A stretch of 64,000 nt of DNA from Tenacibaculum sp. MAR_2009_124 (GCF_900105455.1 NZ_FNSF01000002.1:675501-739500), one strand, 5' to 3'; counted from the first letter of the stretch, positions 46,907 through 56,560 are shown. Made by a program: numbers and translations. The notes: generated by a model from the letters alone, not told the origin.

Positions 46907-49243
46907 TTAAAATTTGTAAGTAAGGTTTAACCTAAAGTTTCTTCCTTGACCTACGAAAAATTGATTGTCGTATATAGCATCCGTAAAATAAAGTTCGTCA
47001 GTAAGGTTGTTTACATTCAGTCCTATTCTCACTTTATTAGTTTCGTAATAAATAGTCCCATCTAAAGTAGTATAAGATGGAAGTTTGAAGGTGTTTTCTG
47101 AATTGGTGTAGTTTTCACCGACATAATTACCACCAAATCCAAAACCGAGTCCTTTTAATTTTGATCGTTGAATCTCGTAAGTAGCCCATAAATTACCAGA
47201 GTTTTTAGGAGCGAAACGTAGTACATTTCCAGATTTGATGCTTTGAAAAGCTTCGTCATACGATCGAACTCTAGCATCAACATAAGCATATCCTGCTTTA
47301 ATATATAACCCTTTCAAAGGTTGAGATTCAATATCAAGTTCGAAACCTTTTGAATCTGCTTCACCAATTTGTTTTAAATCGTTATGATTTGATCCGTCAA
47401 CAATATTATTCTTAAGTAAATAATAAACAGAGAAGGTTGTGGTAATAAAGTTTTTCTTTTGAAACTTTAAACCAGCTTCAACTTGGTATCCTGTTTCTGG
47501 ATCAAATACTCTTCCATCAACAGTAATTCTTCTTGAAGGTTTGAAGAAATTAGAGTAAGAACCGAATAGACTCATGTTTTTTAATGGTTGATATACCAAA
47601 CCACTTCTGTATGTAAAAGCTGTTTTCGGAATATCTGTTCTAGCACCACTCTCTGTAACAACTCTGTTGTTATTTAGCTGATCTCGGTAATATGTTCCAT
47701 TAAAAATATCATAACGAATTCCGATTAATGCTTTTAATTGATCAGAAAAACGGATCCAATCTTGAATGTAAAAACCACTAACAAACTCTTCCTTAATATC
47801 AACTCGCTCGTCAAGAGGTTCAATATGACCTTGATTTAAAATTGGATTTTGTACAGCTATAGTAGCACCAACTCCTGGTCCAATAACACTTCCTCTGAAA
47901 GTTTTACGATCTAAAAAACTCAAAGAATTACCAAACAATAGTTTATGTTGAATATTTCCAGTAGTTGTATTATAACTAAAATCTAATAGGTTTTGTAGCG
48001 TTTTTGTTTGGTGATTAAAATAGAAAGGGAAATCTCTTGTGATAGCATCTTTTGCATCATTTAAAACTAAAAACTCAGTAGATAAATAGTCAATATCATC
48101 ACTTGAATAAGAAACTTGATTGGTAAGTTCTATATTCGAGTTGAATTTATGAGAATACTTTAATTGAAAATCGTAACGTTTATGATTTAAATAATCTTGA
48201 GGATCATTATATCTAGTTTCAGGGTTTAAGCCTGGAACTAAAGAACCATCTGCATCCATTGGAATACCAGTATCGGTATCATACTTATCACTATTTATTT
48301 GAACATAGAATTCTAATTTGTCTTTATCAGAAGGTGTGTATTCCAACATAAATGATCCGTTGTTTGTTTCAACCCCATAATCTCTCCATCCATTAGAGCG
48401 TGTCATTCCAAAATCTGTTCTATAACGAAGTTTATCGGAGATAGCACCACCATATCCAGCCGACATATTGTAGGTGTCAAAACTTCCGTAAGAAGCACTA
48501 AAACTACCTTGGTTTTGATAGGTAGGTCTTTTTCTCACGATATTAATAATTCCTCCGAGAGCAGAGTGCCCGTACAATGCACTAGCTGGCCCTTTTAAAA
48601 CCTCGATTCTCTCAACATTGGCTAGGTTTGTAGTTGGTGCACTTGTAGAAAGACTATGGCGTTCATCTCTGACTCCGTCAATTAATAAAACAAAGTTGTT
48701 AAAACCACGAATTCTGAACGTTTGAAAACCACCATATCTATTAATAGGTCTTACCCCAGTAGCACTTTTCATAGCACCTCCAAGGTCGGTTACATTGCGT
48801 TGTTCAATAATTTTAGAACTTACGCTGTTTGTAGTAACAGGAACATCGATATCTTTTACATTAAGCCTACCAATGTTTAAAACTTCTTTTCTTAATTGGT
48901 TTTGATTAGAGTTTACAGTTACTTCTTGTAATGGAATTGATTTTTTTTGTAGTTGGACGTTTACCGTTTGGTTGGTACTTGAGCTATGTACTCTCTTTCT
49001 TCTTGTAGCATAACCTACTTTTGAAAAAAGAAGAGCTCCAGACTGGTTTGAAACAGTAATGGTGAAGTTACCGTTTTTGTCAGTAGTTGTTCCTTTTTCA
49101 AGGCTTTTAATTGTAATAGAAACATCAGGGATTCCTTTGCCTGATTTAGAATCTTTAACGATTCCTGTAATTGTAGTGTTGGATTGTGCATTGGCAAAAA
49201 TAGCCAACAGCATAAACACACTGCATAACACTAGTTTTTTCAT
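46907..49243 (-). CDS. TonB-dependent outer-membrane receptor (BtuB-like corrinoid receptor)
   Basis: 778 residues: signal MKKLVLCSVFMLLAIFANA, a carboxypeptidase-like regulatory domain (about 23-100), plug domain (VTDLGGAMKSATGVRP, VERIEVLKGPASALYGHSALGGIINIVRK) and a beta-barrel ending in NFRLNLTYKF. The layout is also that of siderophore receptors. A cobalamin riboswitch directly upstream makes a vitamin B12 or cobinamide substrate much more likely. First gene of the six-gene B12 operon. Confidence 0.92.
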   Translation of the reverse strand: MKKLVLCSVFMLLAIFANAQSNTTITGIVKDSKSGKGIPDVSITIKSLEKGTTTDKNGNFTITVSNQSGALLFSKVGYATRRKRVHSSSTNQTVNVQLQKKSIPLQEVTVNSNQNQLRKEVLNIGRLNVKDIDVPVTTNSVSSKIIEQRNVTDLGGAMKSATGVRPINRYGGFQTFRIRGFNNFVLLIDGVRDERHSLSTSAPTTNLANVERIEVLKGPASALYGHSALGGIINIVRKRPTYQNQGSFSASYGSFDTYNMSAGYGGAISDKLRYRTDFGMTRSNGWRDYGVETNNGSFMLEYTPSDKDKLEFYVQINSDKYDTDTGIPMDADGSLVPGLNPETRYNDPQDYLNHKRYDFQLKYSHKFNSNIELTNQVSYSSDDIDYLSTEFLVLNDAKDAITRDFPFYFNHQTKTLQNLLDFSYNTTTGNIQHKLLFGNSLSFLDRKTFRGSVIGPGVGATIAVQNPILNQGHIEPLDERVDIKEEFVSGFYIQDWIRFSDQLKALIGIRYDIFNGTYYRDQLNNNRVVTESGARTDIPKTAFTYRSGLVYQPLKNMSLFGSYSNFFKPSRRITVDGRVFDPETGYQVEAGLKFQKKNFITTTFSVYYLLKNNIVDGSNHNDLKQIGEADSKGFELDIESQPLKGLYIKAGYAYVDARVRSYDEAFQSIKSGNVLRFAPKNSGNLWATYEIQRSKLKGLGFGFGGNYVGENYTNSENTFKLPSYTTLDGTIYYETNKVRIGLNVNNLTDELYFTDAIYDNQFFVGQGRNFRLNLTYKF

Positions 49244-49440
49244 TAATTGAAAACAGTTTTAAGCAGGTAATATGTAGAAAATACTACATTGAAGTAGTAT
49301 ACTATTTAGTTTGAGGTTTAACCAATATTTTAATGGGTTTAAAATAAAACACCTTTATTTTTCTTTTGGATAAATTCAACAAATAGTACGTTGTATTTCC
49401 TAACCCTTTACCCGAGAGTTACTAAAAAATTTTATGATTT

Positions 49441-49639
49441 AGGGCAGGTCTCCTGACTTGGTCTCAAAATATCGCCTTCCCACTTAAGTTAAAGCAGTGA
49501 CTTTATCTCATAATGCAATTCTAATCTTGAGATATATTGATACTTTGTTTTATAATACCATACATAATTTTAATTTTTAAATGGTATTCAAACCTTACAG
49601 TTGCGGGAACAGTTTTGGATTTTAACCAAATTCCCTTTT
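49441..49639 (-). promoter_or_regulatory. Cobalamin (AdoCbl) riboswitch
   Basis: Read on the minus strand it has the conserved parts in order: AAAGGGAA-TTTGG..CCAAAACTG, GTTCCCGCAACTGTAAGG, AAGTCACTGCTTTAA, GTGGGAAGGCGA and finally CCAAGTCAGGAGACCTGCC (the B12 box). It ends about 200 nt before the receptor start codon. Binding of adenosylcobalamin should shut down the receptor operon when B12 is plentiful. Confidence 0.95.
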
Positions 49640-49674
49640 AATTTTTACTTACATAAAAAACCGTAAATCGATGG

Positions 49675-49682
49675 CAAATGTA
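49675..49682 (-). promoter_or_regulatory. Likely promoter -7 box of the riboswitch operon
   Basis: TACATTTG on the minus strand matches TAnnTTTG and lies about 36 nt before the riboswitch begins. No clear -33 box. Confidence 0.45.
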
Positions 49683-49864
49683 GCTCTTTTTGTTGGGCGT
49701 TTATAATTTTTTCTTAGAGAAGTATCAGCCTTTTATGTTAAAGTTAGAGACCTAGGATTTTACGATACCGTTAAAAAAAGGAAGACTTGTTTAAAGGGGA
49801 GATTCTTGGAATAATATATGGTGTATTTGAGTTTTTATGCTTTTGGTAAAAAAATCAAAAGGTT

Positions 49865-49928
49865 GGGTTATCAGGTGAAATAAACTTGATAAAGATTATA
49901 TTTGTCGAGATATAACCAGTTGTAAAAC
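49865..49928 (+). other. Left boundary of the cassette array (attI- or attC-like half site)
   Basis: GGTTAT at 49864-49869 pairs with ATATAACC before GTTGTAAAAC (49919-49928). The stretch before GTT resembles the pre-GTT side of the attC sites (TATAnCnA-GTT). A left AAC partner is missing, so it may be a true attI, or an attC whose cassette was lost. No integrase gene lies in the 13 kb upstream. Confidence 0.45.
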
Positions 49929-49942
49929 ATAAAGGAAACTGA

Positions 49943-50866
49943 ATGCAAAAAATAGATTTTGGAGATATTAACAAATTTTTGGTTTCGATTGGACTTGTAC
50001 TAATCGCACTTGCCATTATGACTCCTTATTTTTATCTCAAGGAAGACTTTGGTCTTTACATAGACAAAGAAGAAGTATTAAAATTCGAAGAGCCTATCAA
50101 AGAGATTATTACAAATAAGCAATATCAGGTTTCTAAAATTCAAAAAATAATCCCCTGGACTTCACTTATCTTATTATTATTAGGACTAATCTCAAGTTAC
50201 ATAGGGCTTAAACGTTGGTTCAAACGACAATCCAAAATTGATGAGAAGTTTGATAAAGAAATCAAGAAACTAGACTTAGAAATTGAGACTTTATCACCAG
50301 AAGAAAAAATCGAAAAAGCGAAAAAAGAAGTTCAAGAAATAGAGTTAGCCGAACAATTAGAATCTGATTCAAAAACAACCTCTCAGACTACTACGACTAC
50401 AACTACTAGGTCAGAAAGTTATTTGAATTATATGAGAATTGAGCAAAGCATTTATAAATTGTTCAAGAATCTAAAAAGCCCAAATTTTGATATTCACTCC
50501 GAACAAAAACTTGGAAATAGATTTTATATTGATTTATTATTAAAAGCTAAAAACAAAAAATTCTCAGACAGAATTATTGAGATAAAATACTTTAGAAATC
50601 AATTGCCAATATCAAGTATCCAAAAATCTATATACCAACTGAACACTTATATATCGTACTATAAAGAGAATACAAATAAACAGGTCATTCCAATTTTACT
50701 GATAGTTTATAAAAAAGACAATATAAATAGTGAACGATTATTGCGTTCTCAAAACAGAGTGTCAGAGTTTTCTGCAGATTTACCAAATTTGGAAAGGTTA
50801 AAAGTAGAATTTATAGAAGAAAATGAATTAAATAATTTTGATGCGAGTAAACTATTGAAAAAATAA
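49943..50866 (+). CDS. Cassette 1: membrane protein with PD-(D/E)XK-nuclease-like domain
   Basis: 307 residues. Two membrane helices (about 12-30 and 71-90) frame a short periplasmic loop; a coiled-coil, Glu/Lys-rich linker and Thr/Ser stretch follow; the C-terminal domain (about 165-290) has YIDLLLK followed by RIIEIKYF, the D...ExK core of restriction-endonuclease-like folds, plus QLNTYISYYK. Similar membrane-tethered nuclease folds occur in defence proteins, but activity is inferred. The cassette begins GTTGTAAAAC (49919) and ends GTTTTACAAC (50868-50877), exact reverse complements. The start codon is 24 nt from the cassette start. Confidence 0.75.
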   Translation: MQKIDFGDINKFLVSIGLVLIALAIMTPYFYLKEDFGLYIDKEEVLKFEEPIKEIITNKQYQVSKIQKIIPWTSLILLLLGLISSYIGLKRWFKRQSKIDEKFDKEIKKLDLEIETLSPEEKIEKAKKEVQEIELAEQLESDSKTTSQTTTTTTTRSESYLNYMRIEQSIYKLFKNLKSPNFDIHSEQKLGNRFYIDLLLKAKNKKFSDRIIEIKYFRNQLPISSIQKSIYQLNTYISYYKENTNKQVIPILLIVYKKDNINSERLLRSQNRVSEFSADLPNLERLKVEFIEENELNNFDASKLLKK

Positions 50867-50870
50867 CGTT

Positions 50871-51004
50871 TTACAACAACATGTATAATTAATTGCTTGG
50901 GCAATTGCCTACTTGGAAATTCCTTCGGAATTTCCTCTGGTTCGTTTTCTTTTGCTAAATTAGTTACTTACACACGCAACTAACCATACACGAACACGTT
51001 GGGC
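50871..51004 (+). other. attC-like recombination site 1
   Basis: From TTACAAC (50871-50877), the complement of its own cassette start, to GTTGGGC (50998-51004). Inside are an AACATGTATAA box, mirrored by CCATACACGAACACGTT, and the hairpin GGAAATTCC-TTC-GGAATTTCC. Confidence 0.75.
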
Positions 51005-51049
51005 AACATGCAAATCGAACTAGGTAAAAATAAACTTAAAAATTTGAAA

Positions 51050-54000
51050 ATGAAAAAAAATCTACTGATTCTATTATACACTATTTTGTGTTTTAACAAA
51101 ATGCAATCTCAAACAAATTGGGAATTACTAAATCCAAAGCCAACAGCGAATACTGGAAAAGATGTTGAGTTTGTTACAAATAATATTGGATATATAATAA
51201 CATCTAATGAGCTATTAGAAACAATAGATGCTGGAAGCACTTGGTTAAAGAAACAGAATATCTCTAGTGGAAATGATATGAGTTTCTACAATGCAACTGG
51301 TTATATTGTTGGAAACTATGGATACGTCTTAAAATCTATTGACAATGGAATATCATGGAGTCAAATATCTACAGGATTTAATATCAGCTTTAATACTGTT
51401 AATATAATTGATGATAACAATATTATATTATCGACTTCAAATAGTATTGTAAAGACTGATGATGGAGGAACTACATGGGAAAGTTTGAGTATTCCAAACT
51501 CTGCAGTAAATAAAACGTCTTTTACCAATTCTTTAGTTGGGCATGCAGTTTGTAACAATGGAATAATCCTAAAAACCATAGATGGTGGAGAAAATTGGTA
51601 TACAACAAAAGACGACAGTAACACTTTCCCTTCAGATTATTTTACGGTTTATTTTATAAATGAGAATATTGGTTTTGCAACAAGAGAACATGATGATATG
51701 TATAAAACTACAGATGCTGGAGAAACTTGGGTAGAAATTTCAGGACCAGGGGAAGCTATTTACGATTTTCATTTTTTAGACGAGAATAATGGTTTTATAA
51801 CTGGAGACCATGGAGCAACATATAAAACAATTGATGGAGGTAATACATGGAGCCAAATCTTTTTTCAAAATGGTTTTGTTTACAATACCTCTATGTATGG
51901 CATTTATTTTCAGGACAGTAATATTGGTTATGCAACTGGTGCGCGTGGACGTATAATTAAAACTACAGATGGTGGTAATACTTGGGTTTCTCATTCTGAA
52001 AATTATAATGATTTTAATGATTTAAAAATATTTGATACTGGAACAGGTTTTGCTAGATCTGGAAGTAATTACTATAAGACAACTGATTTTGGGGACAATT
52101 GGACATCCTTAAGTTCAGTAGATCACTACTCTTGGGCAGTAGATAGTCATTTTATAGATGAAAATATTGGTTTTTCGATAGGAGGTGGTTCAGTTGAAGA
52201 TTTATTTAAAACTACCGATGGAGGAGAAACGTGGACTGAAATAGACATATATGGACTTGACCCAGCCTATACAGTTTATTTCATAAACGAAAATATTGGT
52301 TTTATCTCAGGAGGTGCAGGTTCAAATATTTATAATAGAAGAGTTTACAAAACTGTTAACGGGGGTAATAATTGGACACAAGTTTTAAGTCAAATATCAT
52401 TTGGACAAATCCAATTTGTAAATGATTTGGTTGGTTACGGAAATAGAATAGGATATTCCAATGGTAGAATGTATAAGACTATTGATGGTGGGGAAACATG
52501 GAGTGTAAACATAGAGGTCGATGAAGAAATTAATGCATTTCATTTTGTAGATGAAAACAATGGGTATTTTGTCGGTGACCAAGGCTTAATTTATAAGACT
52601 AATGATGGTGGAAGTAATTGGGAAGAATTAGAGATTCCTTATGAGTGGTATACTCAAGTTAAATTTTATTCTAAAAATGTTGGTTATGTAGCTGATGAAG
52701 ATGGTAAACTATATAAAACAGAAAATGGCGGAGTGAGTTGGGAATATCTTACACAACAATATATAATCAATTCAATAGAACTTATTGATGACAAAATCTA
52801 TACAGCTGGTACTAATGGTAAAATTTACAGAAGCGATATAGAATATGAAACCATAATTCTACATGTCAACTCTGCTGAGAATGTATCTAATTCTATTGCT
52901 AATTTAACTGGTAATGTCACATCCAATGGTGAATCTATTTCGAACATTCAATTTGAATACAGTCTAGATTACTCTTTCAGTAATAGTATTTCAACAACAC
53001 CAAATACAATTAATTCAGACGAGTCTTTAAATGTTTCTGTTGATTTAGCTAGTTTAGAGCCAAACACTACATACTATTTTAGATTATCTGGAATACAGAG
53101 TTCAAATACAAGTTATAGTGAGGTTCTAAGTTTTACAACACTTCCTGATTATGAAATAGCAACAAATTTTACATATAACTACACAGCAACTACAGCAGAG
53201 ATATCAGGTAATATTGTATCCAATCAGCATGATATTATAAATGTCGAATTTGAATACGGACTAAGTTCCGATAATCTAAATAATAATATAATTGGCACAC
53301 CAGTAACGGTCAATGGCAATACGACTGAAAATATTACGGCAAGTTTAGATAATCTACAGCCTGAAACACAATATTTTTACAGAATTAAGGCAACACATCA
53401 AGGGGAAGATATTTATGGTAATATACAATCTTTTACTACACGCCCTGAATACAATATAAATCTTTACAGTCCTAATATCAATGGCACTGATGTTACGTTA
53501 TCAGCATATTTAACTTCTTATCATCAAGATATAACTGATATTATGTTTGAATATGGAAGTATTGATTACGAAAACAGTAGTGTAACTAACCCATCAATAG
53601 TTAACGCTAATAGTTCGTCATTTGTTAGTACTACCATAACCGGCTTAGATACTAGTTTAAATTACTATTATAGATTAAAAGCCATTCATAATGGAGAAAC
53701 TATTTATAGTGACGAGGGTGTTTTTAATCTTTCAGGAAATATTATTATTGTAAGTGGAACTATAGAAGAAACTCAAAACAATTCCCTGGAAATTAAAGGT
53801 TTAATCAATCCTTATGGTGCTTTTTTAACAGATGTTCATTTTGAATACGGGCTTACAGACAGTTTTGGTTCATCAGTGACTGGAACACCAAATTATGCTT
53901 TCGGTTATAATACTAATTTAATAAATGGTTCAATCAATAATCCAATAGCTAATACAACTTATTATTACCGGTTAGCTGCCACTAATAGTGGTAATGTAAT

Positions 54001-54304
54001 CTATTCCGATACTTATCAATTTACAACAACAGGCACACTTAGTTTAACAGAATTTGGTTTAGAAAACACAATATCAATATTCCCAAATCCGACAACTGAT
54101 TTTCTAAATATTAAATCCAATGTTTCTGAGAAAATTAAATCTATTGAATTATATAATGCTTTAGGCCAAAGTATTTATTATGAGGTTACTGATAATAAAA
54201 TTGACATAAAAATTGATTTATCAAGTTTCAGAAAAGGAATTTACTTTGTTAAAATAAGGTTTGAAAACACCAAAATAGTATCGTCAAAATTAATTTTAAA
54301 ATAA
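51050..54304 (+). CDS. Cassette 2: large secreted protein with YCF48/BNR repeats and type IX sorting domain
   Basis: 1084 residues from the signal-peptide ATG at 51050 (a start at 50999 overlaps the attC core). Signal MKKNLLILLYTILCFNKMQS; many repeats with K-T-x-D-G-G-x-T-W (about 20-600) typical of YCF48/sortilin-like propellers; four fibronectin-like repeats (about 610-990) sharing FEYGL and TYYYRL; a C-terminal T9SS type A domain starting ISIFPNPTTDFLNI and ending SSKLILK. It should be exported to the cell surface. The cassette begins GTTGGGCAAC and ends GATTGCCCAAC. At 3.3 kb it is far larger than most integron cassettes. Confidence 0.88.
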   Translation: MKKNLLILLYTILCFNKMQSQTNWELLNPKPTANTGKDVEFVTNNIGYIITSNELLETIDAGSTWLKKQNISSGNDMSFYNATGYIVGNYGYVLKSIDNGISWSQISTGFNISFNTVNIIDDNNIILSTSNSIVKTDDGGTTWESLSIPNSAVNKTSFTNSLVGHAVCNNGIILKTIDGGENWYTTKDDSNTFPSDYFTVYFINENIGFATREHDDMYKTTDAGETWVEISGPGEAIYDFHFLDENNGFITGDHGATYKTIDGGNTWSQIFFQNGFVYNTSMYGIYFQDSNIGYATGARGRIIKTTDGGNTWVSHSENYNDFNDLKIFDTGTGFARSGSNYYKTTDFGDNWTSLSSVDHYSWAVDSHFIDENIGFSIGGGSVEDLFKTTDGGETWTEIDIYGLDPAYTVYFINENIGFISGGAGSNIYNRRVYKTVNGGNNWTQVLSQISFGQIQFVNDLVGYGNRIGYSNGRMYKTIDGGETWSVNIEVDEEINAFHFVDENNGYFVGDQGLIYKTNDGGSNWEELEIPYEWYTQVKFYSKNVGYVADEDGKLYKTENGGVSWEYLTQQYIINSIELIDDKIYTAGTNGKIYRSDIEYETIILHVNSAENVSNSIANLTGNVTSNGESISNIQFEYSLDYSFSNSISTTPNTINSDESLNVSVDLASLEPNTTYYFRLSGIQSSNTSYSEVLSFTTLPDYEIATNFTYNYTATTAEISGNIVSNQHDIINVEFEYGLSSDNLNNNIIGTPVTVNGNTTENITASLDNLQPETQYFYRIKATHQGEDIYGNIQSFTTRPEYNINLYSPNINGTDVTLSAYLTSYHQDITDIMFEYGSIDYENSSVTNPSIVNANSSSFVSTTITGLDTSLNYYYRLKAIHNGETIYSDEGVFNLSGNIIIVSGTIEETQNNSLEIKGLINPYGAFLTDVHFEYGLTDSFGSSVTGTPNYAFGYNTNLINGSINNPIANTTYYYRLAATNSGNVIYSDTYQFTTTGTLSLTEFGLENTISIFPNPTTDFLNIKSNVSEKIKSIELYNALGQSIYYEVTDNKIDIKIDLSSFRKGIYFVKIRFENTKIVSSKLILK

Positions 54305-54314
54305 AAGCACGATT

Positions 54315-54446
54315 GCCCAACATTGTATAAAAATAATAGCGGTTTAATTTCTAAAACGTAAGTGAACTATATAAAACAAACAACAGTAATAAACCGAAAA
54401 GTAAGTGCATAAAATCCGCTACTATTCTTATACGAGACCGTTAGGC
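54315..54446 (+). other. attC-like recombination site 2
   Basis: GCCCAAC (54315-54321; RYYYAAC) to GTTAGGC (54440-54446; GTTRRRY), 132 nt. Inner arms include AATAGCGG/CCGCTACTATT and GGTTTA/TAAACC. The left core complements the start of cassette 2 (GTTGGGC), not the right core. Confidence 0.85.
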
Positions 54447-54497
54447 AATATTAAAACTAAGATGACTCGAACAGATTTAAAAATTCATTTATCAACT

Positions 54498-55433
54498 ATG
54501 AATAAAGTCAAAACATTTTTTTTATTAATTCCAATAGTTATTTTATCTTCTTGTAAACGGTCAAATAAACAAATAGAAAAGATTAAAATAAATAATATTA
54601 AATCATATTATACAGAAACTTATAGGCAAGACCAAGTTGAAAACAATAATGATGGAAAATTAAAATTTGAAGTCTCTATAAAGACTGATTTTAATGAAAA
54701 TGGTAACATAATCAAAGAAACTTATAACAGAGAAAATTATGATGGAAAAATTGAAACGAGGGTAATTCAATATTACTATGACAAAAATCAAAATTTAATA
54801 AAAAAAGAAAGTGGTTCACCTCTAAAAGTATATAAATATGATATATATACTTTTCATAAAAAAGATAAGCCTGATGAATTTATTAGGATTAATAAAGATA
54901 AAGATACTATTGAGGTAATAAAATATATGTACAGTAATAATGATAATCCAATAGGTAGAAAATATAGAGTAAAGTATAGTGATAAATGGGAAATCATTGA
55001 GAAGTATAAATACGATGAAAAAAACAGGATGATTGAATCACAATATTTAGGTTCTTTAGAAAGTAAGTATATATTTTTCTATGATAGATTTGATAACATT
55101 ATTAAAGAATGTCTTTACAATAAACAAAATAGAATAGAAACTTCTTGGCATCGTAAATATGATGATTATGGAAATAAAACGGAAGAAAAGCGCTTTTTTC
55201 ATCCAGGAAATACTTTATCATATATAGAGAAATATACATACGATAATTACCACAACTTAATTAGTGAATCTGGAAGTGGTCCAGATAGAAGCCAAAAAAT
55301 GACTTATTCTTATAAATATGATGAAAATAAAAATTGGATAGAAAAGAAGACATACAACACAAATGGTACTTTGTATGAAAAAACAAAAAGAATAATTAAA
55401 TATAGAACATTGCCTAACAAAAGCTATAATTAA
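54498..55433 (+). CDS. Cassette 3: lipoprotein with YD-like repeats
   Basis: 311 residues from ATG 54498, chosen because it starts the lipoprotein signal MNKVKTFFLLIPIVILSSC; in-frame ATGs at 54405 and 54462 would bury it. The mature part has repeated units such as YKYDEKNRMIESQYLGS, RKYDDYGNKTEEKRFF, YTYDNYHNLISE and YKYDENKNWIEKKTY, as in RHS/YD-type Bacteroidota lipoproteins. Function unknown. The cassette starts GTTAGGCAAT (54440) and ends ATTGCCTAAC (55409-55418), exact complements. Confidence 0.8.
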   Translation: MNKVKTFFLLIPIVILSSCKRSNKQIEKIKINNIKSYYTETYRQDQVENNNDGKLKFEVSIKTDFNENGNIIKETYNRENYDGKIETRVIQYYYDKNQNLIKKESGSPLKVYKYDIYTFHKKDKPDEFIRINKDKDTIEVIKYMYSNNDNPIGRKYRVKYSDKWEIIEKYKYDEKNRMIESQYLGSLESKYIFFYDRFDNIIKECLYNKQNRIETSWHRKYDDYGNKTEEKRFFHPGNTLSYIEKYTYDNYHNLISESGSGPDRSQKMTYSYKYDENKNWIEKKTYNTNGTLYEKTKRIIKYRTLPNKSYN

Positions 55434-55506
55434 TACGGGATTTGGTGCTTAAACGGAAATTAATTGCTTTTTAATTCCCGTACTAACCATAGCCGAGACG
55501 TTGTGT
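55412..55506 (+). other. attC-like recombination site 3
   Basis: GCCTAAC to GTTGTGT, 95 nt. Central arms AATACGGGA / TTCCCGTACTAA and a GAAATTAATT/AATTAATTGC region; L-box pairing CTATAA with CCATAGCCGAGACGTT. Confidence 0.85.
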
Positions 55507-55522
55507 GTAACCCAAGACTAAA

Positions 55523-56287
55523 ATGAAACAAATACAAATCTTTTTAATTGTACTAATCTTATGGAGTTGCAAAACCGATAAAAAAGAAAATAGAATTAAT
55601 AACAGTAGAAGTATTTTAGAAATTAAAAAGATTGAAAATAATTCAGCCGAACTTAAAAATATAAACAGTATCAACAAGCATGAATATAAAGATACAATAT
55701 TAATAGATTATCCAGCCAATAGAAAGTTACTTGAAATACTAAAAGTCTTACCAAAAGAAGCAATGGCTAGTTGGGAATGGACAGCAGAAGAACGACTTAA
55801 AACTGTACAATTTATTGAGAAAAACAATTTTCTAATTGACTCAACAGAAATGTACAATAATATTAAATATATTAAGCCAAATACTTTAGGAATTCAAGTT
55901 GTGGATGGCTTCTGGACGTTGTCAGTATTGGAACTTAATTCGGGAAAGAATATTGTCATTACAAACGATATTGTGGGAGACGGGAATGACATAAACACCT
56001 TTATATATGATGGAAATAATTTAGACAAAATTGAGTTTGAAAAATTATTTGGAAAAGGAATAGACTATTTGTTAAAAAAGCAATCTGAAGAATGTTTATT
56101 GGAAATGGAAGATTATTTTTTGACTTTTGATTATGACTTTAGTGATTCGAATGTTGTTAAAATCACCTCTTGGGGAATAGATAAGACCGAATCGATTAAT
56201 TGTTTTAAAGGTAATACAATTGAATTCAAACTGAATAAATCTAAAGAGATATATGAATTGAAAAAAATATATTGGCACGAAAATTAA
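55523..56287 (+). CDS. Cassette 4: lipoprotein of unknown function
   Basis: 254 residues, signal MKQIQIFLIVLILWSC with lipobox ILWSC. The mature part is Asn/Lys-rich and then has MASWEWTAEERLKTVQFIEKNN and later VGDGNDINTFIYDG; no family recognised. The ATG is 23 nt after the cassette start GTTGTGTGTAAC; the cassette end CTACACACAAC (56292-56302) complements that start over most of its length. Confidence 0.75.
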   Translation: MKQIQIFLIVLILWSCKTDKKENRINNSRSILEIKKIENNSAELKNINSINKHEYKDTILIDYPANRKLLEILKVLPKEAMASWEWTAEERLKTVQFIEKNNFLIDSTEMYNNIKYIKPNTLGIQVVDGFWTLSVLELNSGKNIVITNDIVGDGNDINTFIYDGNNLDKIEFEKLFGKGIDYLLKKQSEECLLEMEDYFLTFDYDFSDSNVVKITSWGIDKTESINCFKGNTIEFKLNKSKEIYELKKIYWHEN

Positions 56288-56295
56288 AAGGCTAC

Positions 56296-56427
56296 ACACA
56301 ACAAGAGGGTATATTTTATTGCGGCTAAAGTGGTAATTTAGAAAAACAAACGCATAAACAAAATTTGGTTTTTATTTACTAATTTAGAGCCAAAACATCA
56401 CAACAAACCATACCCCAAACGTTAGGG
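56296..56427 (+). other. attC-like recombination site 4
   Basis: ACACAAC (56296-56302) to GTTAGGG (56421-56427), 132 nt. Arms: TTGCGGCTAAA and GGTAATTTAG against CTAATTTAGAGCC, plus GGGTATA/CATACCCC. Confidence 0.8.
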
Positions 56428-56500
56428 TGCATTTGAAAAAAATCTCAGTCAAGCATTAAAAACATAAGGAAATCAACAAAAAACTTTTCCTTATTTTATT

Positions 56501-56560
56501 TCTCACAGAAAATATTTCACTCTTTTTTAAATATTTTATTGCTCACAGAAATATTTTGTG
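56501..56560 (+). promoter_or_regulatory. Tandem direct repeats in the retron promoter region
   Basis: CTCACAGAAAATATTT (56502-56517) recurs 40 bp later as CTCACAGAAATATTTT (56542-56557), overlapping the predicted -33 to -7 region. Two spaced copies at a promoter suggest an operator, perhaps for the HTH protein encoded downstream. Confidence 0.45.
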
